Counted from the first letter of the stretch, positions 25,801-35,397 are shown. The stretch is DNA of 64,000 nucleotides from Magnolia sinica (GCF_029962835.1 NC_080577.1:7292501-7356500); one strand, 5' to 3'. Notes: generated by a model from the letters alone, not told the origin. Made by a program: numbers and translations.

Positions 25801-28800
25801 AAGTTTAAGTGCTTTTAATCTCTCTCTTGAAAAAAGCAATGGAAAGATTCCTTTCATTTTTAAAATATTGTTCTAACCTTAGCTTCTTTAAGAAGCTACA
25901 CCACTACACCAAAGTCTTCTTCCTTGGGAGAGATCTCGCCCTCACAACAAGCTTTGCTATGGTTTTAGCAAGCTTGCTAATGATAGAAATGGTAGCAAGA
26001 AGCAGCAAAGGTACTACACATTCGATGGGCGTCTAATAAAGATAAGCTGCACAATTGCCCCATGGAAATATAATTAAGATGCTCTGATACTAGTGAAAGA
26101 TCAGAAGATCAACATCATCTAACGCCACCCAAACGTAGAGGGGAATGTCGTGAGATTGGTGATTGCATTGGGAAAGTGCTCTTCTTGACTGTATGTGATT
26201 TGCTTTATGCTTTTCTCAATTTCTCTCTTGTTTTCTTCTTACGTATTGCAATGATATTTCTAAACCCTTTTAATAGATATTTGACACACCATCTTAATGG
26301 TCGGATCATCAACTCCCAAGGTGAAATGAGAGGGACCCTCTCATTTGGAAAACAATAATCCTCTTCTTAATCTCTATTTCTAACGGTTCAAAATGGTGTT
26401 GCAAAATACATATCCACCATCTTAACAGTTGGATCATCAACTCTCCCAAGGTAAAATGGCCCTCTCATTTGGATACATTAATCCTCTTCTTAATCTCGAT
26501 TTATAATGGTTCAAAACGCTTTTGCAAAATAAATAATGTTAATACTCATATTAATACAAAATAAAAACTGATTAGAGAAGCTTGCTTAATGAGCTGATGT
26601 GGGGATTACCTAGGATCTCCATCATGAACAACTAGGATCAAGAGGGCCTCATGGTTGTTGATCCGACAGTTGTCACATGTGATCTTGGTCGTTGCCATAT
26701 GTGATCTCGGCCGGTGGCGTATGCAGTTGCTACATACAATCACCAAAAAAAAAAAAGCCTAGTGTCACACCCCATAAATGTGCAAAGAGAAATTCATCAT
26801 CATCATCTAAGCCTTATCCCAACTTACTGGGGTCAGTTATGTGAATCCTATTCCACCATTCCACTGTATCAAGGGCCATAACTTAAGTTCGACCATAGGT
26901 CATCAAGTCTTTTCTTACTACCTCCACCCACGTCCTTTTGGACCTGCCCCTTGCCCTTTTAGAGCCTTCAACTTGTACCAACTCACTCCTAACCGGCACG
27001 GTTCTTGGTTTTTGTTGCTCATGACCAAATCATCTAATTACCTATTGCTCCTAAGTTAACTTGTTGATTGTAATAAACTGTCTGATTGCAATCAACCTGT
27101 GTAATAGACTATTAGATTGTGTGCAATCAACCTATGTAATAGACTATTAGATAGTGTTGATTATAATCAACCTATTTAATAGTCTATTATACATTACACC
27201 TATGGGAGTTTTGTGCTCTCATTGGTGGTCCAAAAGGCCAGATAAAGGAGGAGGGTTGCATTGGGTTAGCAGCCAGTGTTAAACTTACGCGATAACTTCC
27301 ATTATGAATGTGAAGAGTATTAAATATAATATTTAAAATTGTTCTGTGGGATACTCCGAGGTCTGGTCCAAATGTTTGTAGTGACACGGGGATCCATATC
27401 ATTTTTTGTAATGTTTAATAGATAACAACTGTTTTTTTCCCTCCTTTTTTCTTCTCTCTTTGCTTAGAGAGTGTTTCTTCTACTTTAGTGGCTCCTTAAA
27501 CCTAGAAGGCTGTTGGGTCTTCCCACAGTCCTCATACACATTCTTTGGTAGTTGAATGAACTAGAGGACTGTTGGATAATCAATTCCCTCAAGTGTTCTA
27601 CATAACCATCCTTGATCTAAAATGCTCAAATAGGACAATCACTGTGGAAATCCAGAGTTACTAAGTCTTCCCACAGTCCTCGTACACATTATTTGGTAGT
27701 TGTATGAACTAGAGGACTGTTGGATACTCAATTCCCTCCAGTGTTCTACATAACCATCCTTGATCTAAAATGCTCAAATAGGGCAATCACTGTGGAAGTG
27801 CAGTGTTACTAATTTGATAATATGGACTCTAAGCTCTTCTGTAAAGAGCCAGGTGCTGAGGGGGATGCATGGTTTTCCCCTGTTCGCATGTCTTTCTGAA
27901 AAGGAACTATGCCCATCTGCAATTGCTTGTATTTAGTATCTTTTCATGCAGTTCTAATTTAGTATTAATGTTTATCACATGGCACTCTGTATATATCAAT
28001 ACGTATAGGGATACAATATGAGATGGGAGAATATATCGTGTAATTCAAAATGTTAGTTTTCCAGTCAGTCATCTGATGTGGTAATTCATGGAACTTTGAT
28101 TCCTCTCCATGAAGCTGTGGCCTAATTCTAAATAAGCAGTGAGTTTCTGCAGTTAATTGCATATCTTTTAATCGAGACCTCGAAAAATCTGTATGACTCT
28201 TGAGTCACTGATTTTGTGTGTATTCAAAGATAAAATTCTTGAATTCGTTCATACCTCTATGCAACTTTGCAAAGACCAATTTGTGAACCTAGCAAGATCA
28301 TTTTGTGGACCTGTTGGGGTCTGGAATGCAAATTAGCCAAGGTTTAGCTTTCACAAGGTTTCACTCTCATAGTTCTTAGTTGCAATTTGCAAATTAAGAG
28401 TGAGAGTGAAGGCTCGGTGGATGAATGATGAATCTGATTCCTTTTCCTAAAATTTATTATATTGTCTGGTTGATTTTTTGTTTAATGTAATAAACAGATT
28501 TTATAAACAGAGCCACTCATGTTAGAATAAAGTTGGTATATTATTGTTGCTTTAGAATATTTTTTGTCCGTCCGTTGATACTTCACATACTTTCTGTTGC
28601 CTGTTTTGTTTGAGTGGTGCCAATTGAGTACCTTGCATTTCTTTGTTGTTTGTTGGAAAGATTTAGAATTGTACTAAGAAGTATTTTCTTCATGCGCAGA
28701 TTGAGAAGACAACGGATCTCTCAAGGCGTGAAAGGTGTGCACATGCTCATCTTTATGTTAACCTTTTTATGGTATTCTTTAGTCAATGAAATTTGCTTCT

Positions 28801-31080
28801 TCTTCTTTTTGGCTATTAGCCAAGTTCATTCTAATACCCTTACAAACTGTGATTATCCACATTTGGCCATACTCTGCCTAATTTCAATGAGGTCTAATGA
28901 TCTACAAACACCCTGATGTCTTGAATATCGCTCTAGTTTTCTTGTTATTGGTGGGGTGATGGAGGAAGGAGAGGTTGAGTCATTCACAATTCTCATCATG
29001 ACTATCACTCTGTTGTTCCCTTATATGATACAATTTATTTGTGATATTTTTTCCCTTGGGTTCATGATGGAAATTATGGCATAAGTTTGACACCGGCTGC
29101 CAACCTAACACCCCCTCCCTTATCCTCAATTAGTTGGTATAAGGCTTAGATGATGATGATGATTTTTTTCGCTAGGGTTATCTGTTCTGGTGAGGGTAGT
29201 ATATTATGAACGTCAAAGCTGCTACCATTATCGTCATCATCAACCTAGTTTCTTATTCTATGATGTGGTTATGTATGATTTTATTTTTTTCCCTTCATGT
29301 GGAATATATCATGTCCTTGTCTTCTCTTGGTATTTGTATGCAGGGAGGAGATAGAGAAGCAAAAGGCTCATGAGAGATTCATGCGGCTGCAGGAACAAGG
29401 AAAAACAGAACAATCACGTAAAGATTTAGGTATAAGTGCAGAGACCTAGTAGTTTATTCCTTTTCATTCTTCATGAACTGGAAGTGCGGGACACCAGAGC
29501 CTAAAAAAGAGGTTGATGTGCCAACATTCCGATTCGATTTAATATGGGAAAGGATATCTACAACCAACCCACCTTTTTTCTGCTTTTGGTATACAATGGC
29601 ACAAACATGCTATTAAATCACCAAAAGTAGAAGAGGCATTATTTATTAGAAAGGGTGTGAATGGTGGCTTCCTGGTTCCTACAATTCAGAAAATATATTG
29701 CTATTGATGTAAGTGATAGATATGTTAAATCTATCGTATATAAACCAAGGTTTGAGGTGCCGATGTCTCAGATCATAGCAGCAAGCAGCCGATTCTGAGA
29801 TACAGGGCTCATGTGCTGGCTTCGAAAACATGTGTATTTTTAATATGCAACTGATCTTTGCCATAGCCTGTAGAGAGGCTGGGTGAAAGTGGAAGGTTGA
29901 TGTCCAGCGGGCAGCCGGTCGTAAAACCTTTGCCAATCTACCGTTTAAAAGCAAAGGCTAAAATGGCAGCAGTGGCAGTGGTGATGATGATGATATTGGC
30001 CATTAGAACCTAGGTCTTGGACAATACCTCAGCTGTTGCAGCCACTATTAACCGATGTTACCGGAAGAAAATTTAAAAGATCATATCATCATCTAAATCT
30101 TATCCCAGCTAATTGGGTTCAGCTACATTAATCCTAATCCCCCATTCCACTCTATCAAGGGAAAGAAATTTAAAAGATAATATTATTGAATGTTCATTCA
30201 AATATTTCTTAAAACAATTCAATAGCTTAATCATTTAAAAGATATATCGGTCATTATGGACTGATATTTTGGCAGTTATGTGATGATATCTCAGCTATTT
30301 GACCAGAATAATCAGTATCTTGTAGGTTGATATCCTCTTGCTGGCCCATATTTTGAAGGGGTGACTCAAAATTGATGTTGACCTGACATGTCGGCAACTA
30401 TAACAGCCATATGAAAACCATGAAATCAATGCATACAGATACAGAAGGAAAATATTTTTGGGGAGTTGATATTTGCATACACCCTAGTTGATTTGCATGC
30501 ACCCATTTTCCATTTTAAGCGAATCATAGTGCAAAAGTGTCCTATTTCAACTCGAAAAAAGGAAAATGGATTTATGCAAAACAACAGGGCAAGTGTAAGC
30601 AGTGGCTCTATTTTTACATCTGTATGATAAATGCAAGCAATGAGTAAACCCAACTTTTCCGCCATTCTGTTGTTGATACATCTGCTTGCACGTCTGCTAT
30701 GCATCGACAAATGGTTGCTGACATCATTCCTTGGCCCAGATAGCAGTGTAGTGTTGCTGGCTGTAGTTTACAAGCTTGGACTTTAATTATCAATAAAATT
30801 AAATGGATTACAAGATTCTAGTGTGTCAATCCTCAGTGATATTCTTCCTTGGAGGAATCTTCACTGTCTTCTTATTTTGTTTTTGTTGATCATGCAGAAC
30901 GCCTATCCCTTATACGACAACAAAGAGCTGACGCTGCTAAGAAACGAGAAGAAGTGAAAGCTGGTCTGTCCTCAGATCGTTTATTGATTCCTTTAAATTT
31001 GCACTGAATATGCTATTCGAAATTGATGTACTCCATTCATTGCAGCCAAAGAACAGAAGAAAGCTGAAACCCGTAAATGA
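13682..31080 (+). CDS. PDAP1: 28-kDa heat- and acid-stable phosphoprotein / PDGFA-associated protein 1 family, complete
   Basis: Eight coding exons join with consistent phase: 13682-13748, 15841-15878, 16114-16164, 16364-16447, 28700-28734, 29344-29429, 30898-30963 and 31046-31080. This gives 462 bp, a 153-residue protein. It starts MGRGKFKGKPTGRRHFSTPE, then LAGTSTRPRTFKQ, an acidic run EVAEDEEEEESEEEETE, KRKGPQSVIEIENPNLVKP, KNVKARDVD, IEKTTDLSRREREEIEKQ, AHERFMRLQEQGKTEQSRKD, ERLSLIRQQRADAAKKREE, and ends KEQKKAETRK. This is the family's full order: a basic N-terminus, a Glu-rich (phospho-acceptor) segment and a long charged C-terminal helix. The Arabidopsis homologue is, from memory, about 164 residues, so this copy is near full length. 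The molecular role is poorly defined; animal members bind PDGF-A or are casein-kinase substrates. The first methionine is the conserved start. Intron 4 is about 12.25 kb and full of transposons, yet the exons show no lesion. Confidence 0.96.
13756..13813. repeat. (CT)29 microsatellite
   Basis: An uninterrupted CT dinucleotide run of 58 bp begins seven bases after the last base of exon 1 of the phosphoprotein gene, directly behind the GTATGCG donor. On the minus strand it reads as (AG)n and creates a spurious Arg-Glu open frame. Confidence 0.97.
14688..15551. mobile_element. Tourist/Harbinger-like element (864 bp) in intron 1, with a nested palindromic repeat
   Basis: Inverted ends GGGCCTGTTTGATTTGCC and GCAAATCAAACAGGCCC are perfectly placed between TTA (14685-14687) and TTA (15552-15554), the target duplication expected of PIF/Harbinger elements. 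Bases 14895-15345 inside are a full palindromic copy of the GGGGCCCACTGTCATGTATG family, so the element probably received that copy after it landed or carries it as cargo. No transposase frame is present. Confidence 0.8.
14895..15345. repeat. Palindromic GGGCCCAC-family element nested in the Tourist-like element
   Basis: The left half carries GTGGGGCCCACTGTCATGTA, ATCCATGCCGTCCATCC and TCAAGTGGACCACATCAC. The right half carries TGTGGTGTGGTCCACTTGAG, ATGGACGGCGTGGATAAAAC and ACATCACAATGGGACCCA in mirrored order. Confidence 0.8.
16616..17438. mobile_element. hAT-like non-autonomous element (823 bp) with 8-bp target duplication
   Basis: The element begins CAATGTTGTCAAAACCGT and ends ATTTTGACAACAATA, giving an inverted TTGTCAAAA end. 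It is flanked by perfect 8-bp direct repeats CATATGAG (16608-16615 and 17439-17446), the size typical of hAT insertions. The interior is AT-rich, with repeated AATCGTAA/ATCATAAATCG words mirrored between the two ends. No coding capacity is seen. Confidence 0.8.
18895..20633 (+). mobile_element. Ty1/copia internal fragment (RT tail and RNase H), split by a LINE
   Basis: Translated with frameshifts, it gives the copia RT end (YAHALGSLMNVMLY-like) then AVKRILGHIKGIKWLRLCFY and VLGYSNAKFVGDTDDSKST followed by LFGGAVVSWF. This is the canonical copia RNase H opening (GYSDADWAGD..KSTSG). After the LINE insertion at about 19305-20180 the RNase H continues, ending at a polypurine tract AAGTGGGAGA (20624-20633) immediately before the LTR. 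A near-identical order occurs at 24995-25812. It is a pseudogene with many stops. Confidence 0.85.
19305..20180 (-). mobile_element. L1-type LINE 3' fragment nested in copia
   Basis: On the minus strand 20062-19772 encodes a zinc-binding RT tail (zf-RVT): FSVHSFYVYLDSVGNPSG, CTPSKVAAFAWLVGRK, IHTVDNLEKRGMTLPNAYL and EETVDHLFLHCSVVAEIW, with the HLFLHC zinc-ligand motif. Its 3' end is a long T-rich run on the plus strand (19309-19362), the complement of a poly-A tail. The copia sequence resumes right after 20180. CAACCTTT and CAACATTT at the two edges may be a degenerate target duplication. It is 5'-truncated, as expected for target-primed insertion. Confidence 0.8.
20634..21067 (+). mobile_element. 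Copia LTR, plus orientation, with primer-binding site after it
   Basis: The LTR starts TGTTGGATCAATGGCC directly after the polypurine tract and ends TTTCA. The next bases CTGGTATCAAAGA resemble the initiator-Met tRNA primer-binding site TGGTATCAGAGC. It is therefore preceded by a 3'-LTR signal and followed by a 5'-LTR signal, as in a tandem or recombined element. An inverted, longer copy is at 26094-26668. Confidence 0.8.
21068..21365 (+). mobile_element. Copia leader segment, plus orientation
   Basis: Sequence downstream of the primer-binding site (GCCAAGCTTGCAACAACGG, AGACAAGATTTCTCC, GAAGAAGCTAAGGTTAGA) matches the reverse complement of 25813-26093. This shows that LTR plus leader was copied in inverted orientation. 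Confidence 0.7.
21366..21830. other. Short intronic stretch with GGCCTAAGCCC word array
   Basis: Bases 21475-21705 repeat words such as AAGCCCAACTCAAG, GGCCTAAGCCC and GTCATATTAGGCCTGG. The same style of array is seen at 10.56, 7.8 and 56.1 kb. No gene is visible. Confidence 0.6.
21831..24986. mobile_element. Foldback structure, 3.16 kb, with about 1-kb inverted arms
   Basis: The left end CAATGTTTAAGTTATCAGCG and the right end CGATAACTTAAACACTG are inverted. The arms (about 21831-22826 and 23980-24986) stay alignable along their length: GCGACACCGAAAACCCC versus GGGGTTTTCGGTGTCGC, CCTGGTTAATCGGAAGTC versus GACTTCCGATTAACCAGG, and TACTCAGTACGCTCTTATCG versus CGATAAGAGCGTACTGAGTA. Between the arms lie three palindromic GGGCCCAC-family units. 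Each arm holds the same short open frame in mirror image (about 60-78 codons, ..DFRTWLIGSQNRSF..DRAG..), which I do not recognise as a known protein. No transposase or target duplication was found. Confidence 0.85.
23044..23586. mobile_element. Palindromic MULE-like element inside the foldback structure
   Basis: Inverted ends GCACGTATTAGGTACTACC and GGTAGTACCTAATCCGCACG continue into long mirrored tails (GGACAGGCGGAGGATCC versus GGATCCTCCGCCTGTCC). The interior has the family landmarks CACCGTGATGTATG and CATACATCATGGTGG. The terminal inverted repeats exceed 90 bp. Confidence 0.8.
24995..25812 (+). mobile_element. Ty1/copia internal fragment, second copy
   Basis: It starts with RT sequence equivalent to MFEMKDMGEASYVLGIKI, followed by an RFRME..KDLKLSK.DCPKD-type region, then SAVGGLMYVVLC, AVKRILRYRKGTEHLELCF-like and VISGYSYVDFVEDKHNSKST-like RNase H. 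The RNase H ends at KYNIIMYRISLRREK. Stops and shifts are frequent. At 25813 it runs directly into a copia leader on the opposite strand. Confidence 0.8.
25813..26668 (-). mobile_element. Copia leader plus LTR, minus orientation
   Basis: Read on the minus strand, the LTR (26668-26094) begins TGTCGGATCAACAACCATG and ends CTTTCA, followed by CTAGTATCAGAGC (primer-binding site) and a leader matching 21068-21365. The LTR is about 140 bp longer than its plus-strand counterpart, because a segment beginning CACCATCTTAATGG / CACCATCTTAACAG (about 26288 and 26409) is tandemly duplicated. Confidence 0.8.
26797..27045 (-). mobile_element. RTE-type LINE 3' fragment
   Basis: On the minus strand it holds the C-terminal words seen in the other copies (equivalent to LVQVEGSKRARGRSKRTWVE and KDLMTYGRT) and the 3' signature CCAGTAAGTTGGGATAAGGC followed by TTAGATGATGATG. 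It is truncated at the 5' side. Confidence 0.8.
27083..27188. repeat. Imperfect tandem repeat
   Basis: The phrase CAATCAACCTATGTAATAGA followed by CTATTAGAT occurs about three times with a period near 40 bp. The last copy is more diverged. Confidence 0.8.
27517..27812. repeat. Tandem duplication, 2 x 148 bp
   Basis: Both units start GTCTTCCCACAGTCCTC and run through ACTAGAGGACTGTTGG, ATAACCATCCTTGATC and GCAATCACTGTGG to TTACTAA. They differ at only a few positions. The junction at 27664/27665 is exact. Confidence 0.9.
29110..29167 (+). mobile_element. RTE-type LINE 3' tail
   Basis: TATCCTCAATTAGTTGGTATAAGGC then TTAGATGATGATGATGAT marks a plus-strand LINE 3' terminus in intron 5 of the phosphoprotein gene. 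No coding part is recognisable. Confidence 0.65.
30082..30165 (-). mobile_element. RTE-type LINE 3' tail
   Basis: The plus-strand words ATCATCATCTAAATCTTATC, CCAGCTAATTGGGTTCAGC and CCATTCCACTCTATCAAGG are the reverse complement of the LINE tail consensus seen at 4.93 and 26.80 kb. It is in intron 6 of the phosphoprotein gene. Confidence 0.65.
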
Positions 31081-31460
31081 CCAAGCCATGGAAGCAAATG
31101 CATCATGTGCGCGTCTTTTACTAGTAAAAGAAAGAGGGGCTTCTATTCACTAGTAGTTCAAATGCGTGTGATAAGCGGAGAACCACTTCTACTATTTATT
31201 TACATATTCTACCTTGCTATCTCTTGAGAAGGGAGTGAAAAATCTAGCTTTGTTGAGAGTTTATCATTTAGATGTGGAGATTAAGAACTTTAAATTCCTT
31301 CAGGGGTTTGCTTTTCTACAGGTGTGTTCCCAGCCTCTACATGTACAAGTTCTTTTGCAGATTCAAGCCGTTCATCAGGTGTGCCTCATCATGTATGTTC
31401 CCTGTCCTAGGAACCAGGCTGTTCACTCATTAGCCGTATGTATATCTTGAATGCAGACTG
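31081..31460 (+). promoter_or_regulatory. Probable 3' untranslated region of the phosphoprotein gene
   Basis: Sequence after the TGA at 31078-31080 is open to transcription but has no clear AATAAA within the first 200 bases. A perfect 16-bp palindrome CTTTTACTAGTAAAAG lies at 31115-31130. From about 31358 the sequence shows the repeat word CAAGCCGTTCATCAGGTG, so the transcript may end before that. Confidence 0.35.
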
Positions 31461-33040
31461 TCAGCCAGTTCCTTTGACGGTCCATTTTTTGTACTCTGTC
31501 CTACGCATTGAGTGGACCAGCTAGCTTGTGGGCCAGATTATATGACATGGGGCCAACCTTATGGACGGCTTGGATCTCACATATGCTCTGTGTTGACATG
31601 TGGGCACTTCCATAGGAGCTAGCATTGGGCTTGAAATCAAGCCTTACAGTAAACTATTTCAATCCTATGTCTGAATCCCACTCCAAAATTCCTCACCGAA
31701 TCTTTTGATTTGTGAAGGAAAAAAAGGATCTCTCTTGTGAATGAACCATGGCCTATAGAATTGCTATTCACTTCACTTAACTTTTTCTTCTTCCTTCAAA
31801 GTTAATTTGAGGCTTTTTATGCCAATAACATCTTTCACACTTGAATCATTTAAAAAAGAGAAAAAAAAGAAACCTCTCCCACTGCATAACTGCTAGTTAG
31901 AGGGGTTTTCGATTTTTGTATCTTTTTCCAAAAATACAATACATGGACACCTCCAACGATGTATATATAGTGGAGATGAAGATGCTGAGTTGCGGATCCA
32001 ATTGACATTGATTGACAAATTGACATGAGATTTGGGTGTTCACTTGTCATTTGGTTGGGGCCTTTAGCTTTTGGAATTTGGAACTTGGAAGGTGGGAAGT
32101 CTAAAAACGATTTCATCTATTTATGGTATTGTTATGATGTTTTATATGTATCTTGATTAGGTATGGTAGAAAATAAAATATCTTGCCATCTTTCATTTTA
32201 CAATTTACAATTTATGACTCACGTCCTTTGCTCCCTTACGATTTTACAATTTGTTACTACTCTTAGATCAGTGGGCTTGAATCTAGACACGTGTAGAAGG
32301 GGTGAGGTAACAAGGAGAAGGCTAAAAGCCTAGAAATGGCAATCTGTGCTGCTCATCTTATGTCCTTAGGCTACGTATTGGAAACCATGGATTCCATGCC
32401 AAACAATGGAAAAGGAATGGAAAAGGGTTTTCCTTTGATGTTATAATTTATGTTGTTTGCATAGGAAAGAAAATGGCAATGCGACTCAGCACTCATTATG
32501 ATTTTACAATTTGAATTCTTGTCACAAGAAATTTGGTGAGTATTGTGAGTGGGATATGGGATTTCCACTTACTACCCAAACAACAACTCAAAATTGGAAT
32601 ACATGCTTTAATAGTTATGATGGAAATCATCGTTAGATGATTATTTATTTATTTTTCCTTTGTCTTCCCTTGGATTCCATGTATACAATTATGCCCTTAG
32701 GGTAGCCTTGTTGTTGATATCCAGTACTTCTAAGAGAGATTCTCCAGCCAATGCATGATCTGTTATAAACATCTTTACTTGCCGGTGCTTAAAACCTTTT
32801 TTTCTGCTGAAAAATCAATGGTGCAATAAATGGTTGTGAATTTCTGGTTAGTCGGGATGTTGGGCTATGGCTCATCCAACATGTGGGCCACAGATTGGAT
32901 GGTCTCGATACATTTCCATCTGCATCAAGTGTTGATTGGAAGGCCGGTATCATTTACCAATGCCTAATTTGGGTGCCACTTAAAAGTGAGTTCTTCTCAT
33001 TTTAGTTTAATAGTAATAATTCATTGGAGATGATAGTTTA
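31461..33040. other. Intergenic DNA, no gene recognised
   Basis: AT-rich sequence with short open frames only. Bases 31500-31610 have weak similarity to the GGGCCCAC repeat family (GTGGACCAGCTAGCTTGTGG, TATGGACGGCTTGGATC). Confidence 0.55.
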
Positions 33041-33273
33041 GGGTATGTTTGTTTGCCCTAAAAATCATGAAGTTTCATGATCAAGCATTCTAACTTGGTA
33101 CAAGATTTCATGAAATATCCTGAAATTTGCTTCAACCAAACACACCATTTATATAAATAGTTGGTTATCAGGGTTAGTTTTAGTCCCCAACAAAACAAAC
33201 ATCACCTCTAATACATAGTTGTTGTTAACTAAAATGAGGTGAACTCATTTCTAAGTGGCATCCAAACAGGCCC
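33041..33273. mobile_element. Tourist-like MITE (233 bp)
   Basis: Ends GGGTATGTTTGTTTGCCC and GGCATCCAAACAGGCCC form an imperfect inverted pair of the GGGCCTGTTTG type. It is flanked by TTA on the left and TAA on the right. The interior is AT-rich and non-coding. Confidence 0.55.
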
Positions 33274-33724
33274 TAAGTGGTTCCTGATTTCAGCTGGTTC
33301 TTACCTTTTAATATAATATATATGTATTAAAATAAATATCTCAGCCGCTGCATTTGAAGGAAGGTCTGTTGAGTGCATGCACCAAACAGAAGCATGTGAT
33401 TTTGTGATGCTTTTGTACATATCATATGCATTTTATATTATTTGATTCAAGACCAATAATGCAAGAGTAGTTAATCATTTGCAGATGAAATATGAAATAT
33501 GGGCAGGGCTTCAATGCACTTTGGGTTCAAAGAGAGCTGTGCATCCATTATCTGCTATCATGTAAAGATGGTTGGCGGGAATCTAGTTGCATTTCAAAAT
33601 CTGGAAATTTTGTTAATTACATTTTCAAATGCCCGTTGAGATTCGCACCCAACATTTACAGATTGTGCGAGATACGGGTGCACCAACTCCCAGTGGTGAA
33701 GTATACAGTGAAATGGGTAGGGAA

Positions 33725-34400
33725 GCAAATTGCTTGGTATGGGAAACACCACGAGGCAAAGTTGTGGGCCCCACAATGATGTATCTGTTATATACATCCA
33801 TTTTGCGAGATCATTTTTTGGCAGGCAGATCCAAACTTCAAGTGGACAATACCACGTAGAGCAGCAAGGATTGAACATCTACCCCTGAAACCTTCTCAGG
33901 GGTGATATAAGTTTTTTTTTTTTTTTTGATAGCTAGCTTGTTAGTACACCCACTGTCAGTTCACACTTCACTGTTAGCCAACCCCACAAGGGAATTGATA
34001 CTAAGACCTCGGTGTTGGAAACAAGTATCTTTCACTCAGTCTACCACTTGAGCTATGGATCAGGGTGCGGTGACATAAGTTTTGAATCAAGTTGATGTTT
34101 ATTTATTCCTTTCACCCAGATCTATGTGGCATTATGAATAGGTCGGATGGTAATAAACATCACGGGGGGCCCTAGGAAGGTTTCAATGATGGGCATCACT
34201 GTCCCAACTGCTTTTATGTTGTGTGGTACACTTTAGGTTTGGATCTGCCTCAATTTTAGGCTGATGCCCTAAAATGATCTTGCAAAATGGATGGACGGGG
34301 TGGATATAACACACATCATGGTGGGGGCCACAACTTTGCCACATGATCAACACACCACTGTCTTTGGTGGTGGTCCGTGGCACACCACGCAATCCGCTTC
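33725..34400. mobile_element. Palindromic GGGCCCAC-family element, interrupted by a SINE
   Basis: The left part has CAAAGTTGTGGGCCCCACAA and TGATGTATCTGTTATATAC. The right part has GGATGGACGGGGTGGATATA, ACACATCATGGTGGGGGCCA and CAACTTTG in mirrored order. The SINE at 33916-34068 splits it; removing the SINE restores GGGGTGATATAAGTTTTGAATC. Confidence 0.75.
33916..34068 (-). mobile_element. tRNA-derived SINE (153 bp) with 15-bp target duplication
   Basis: On the minus strand it begins GCACCCTGATCCATAGCTCA, with an A-box-like TAGCTCAAGTGG followed by TAGACTGAGTG and a B-box-like GGTCTTAGTATCAATTCC. It ends in about 13 A residues (T run at 33916-33927 on plus). Flanking direct repeats GGTGATATAAGTTTT (33901-33915) and GGTGACATAAGTTTT (34069-34083) differ at one base. 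The head resembles the plant Au-SINE group as I remember it. Confidence 0.85.
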
Positions 34401-34913
34401 CAATGGGCAGATGACACCGTGGAGCCCGAAGAACTAGAATACAGTAGAGTGATATTGCTATATTAACCTGTAAGTTATTTTTCAACCAGGGCTTTTCATC
34501 TAGTGGGACCCACCATGGATGGATATTGATTTGAGATAAGCATAGATTTTATGATCCTATCCATATAAACAGTGGCCCTAAAATCAACCGTGGGAAAGAT
34601 AAACAGTTAATGGTCGACATTAAGTGGTGGAAAGTAAAGACATGTGATAGTTTCTGTAAGTCTGATTTTCCAACATCCACACATCCATAATGAGGCCAAC
34701 TAATTAAACAGCTCAGATTGATGGATAACCTGGCAATGTCTAATATAGAGAGACGGCACTAGCATATTCCGGTTCTTCCAGTTCCACCATATCATCTCCC
34801 CTGTGAAATGTCAATTGGATTGGTTGTAGGTGACCAGTCTTAAGAATTATTATTATTATTCACAATGGCAGTTTAAAATTTCTAAAAAAAGAAAAGGGAG
34901 ATCTATTATGCAG

Positions 34914-35397
34914 GGAGCAGATTAGGTTTGGTTGACCATGGGGCCCGCCTTGATGTATGTGTCATATATCCACACCATCTATCAGTTTTTTCATATCTTA
35001 GGGCATGGGTCTAAAAATGAAGCAGATCCAAATATCAGGTGGACCACATCATAGGAAACAGTGGTCATTGAATGCCTACCATTAAAAAATTCTCGGGCCT
35101 CATCATAATGTTTATTTGCTGTCCAACTGACCAGTTCACAGAGGCCTGGATGAGGGGAAAACACCAATAGCAGCTTGATCCAAAACTTTTGTACCCCCTA
35201 TGAAGTTTTTAACAGTGGACATACAATCCTTATTTTGTGTTCCACTTGAGATTTGGATCTGCTATAATTTTTAGACCATGCTTTAAAATAAGTTTGAAAA
35301 ACCGATGGACAATGTGGATATACAGTACATACATCAAGGTGAGTCCCGTGATGAGGGCAACACCCACCAACTTATCACCGTGCAACACCTAATCCAC
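34914..35397. mobile_element. Palindromic MULE-like MITE
   Basis: Inverted ends GGGAGCAGATTAGG and CAACACCTAATCC match the end motif of 12275-12757. Mirrored cores are CATGGGGCCCGCCTTGATGT and GTACATACATCAAGGTGAG. No convincing target duplication was seen. Confidence 0.7.

Larger units (their letters stand above)
16448..28699 (+). other. Giant intron 4 of the phosphoprotein gene (12.25 kb)
   Basis: This intron separates the exon ending KARDVD from the exon starting IEKTTDLSRRE. Its identified contents are a hAT-like element (16616-17438), copia fragments (18895-20633, 24995-25812), copia LTRs in both orientations (20634-21067 plus, 26094-26668 minus), a nested LINE (about 19305-20180), a foldback structure (21831-24986), an RTE LINE tail (26797-27045) and tandem duplications (27083-27188, 27517-27812). 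Bases 17450-18890 hold no recognised element. Bases 27820-28690 are AT-rich with nothing recognised. Confidence 0.85.

Noticed and set aside
27083-27188. Short repeats as a CRISPR array
   Set aside because: Units are adjacent without unique spacers, and the DNA is clearly from a plant nucleus.
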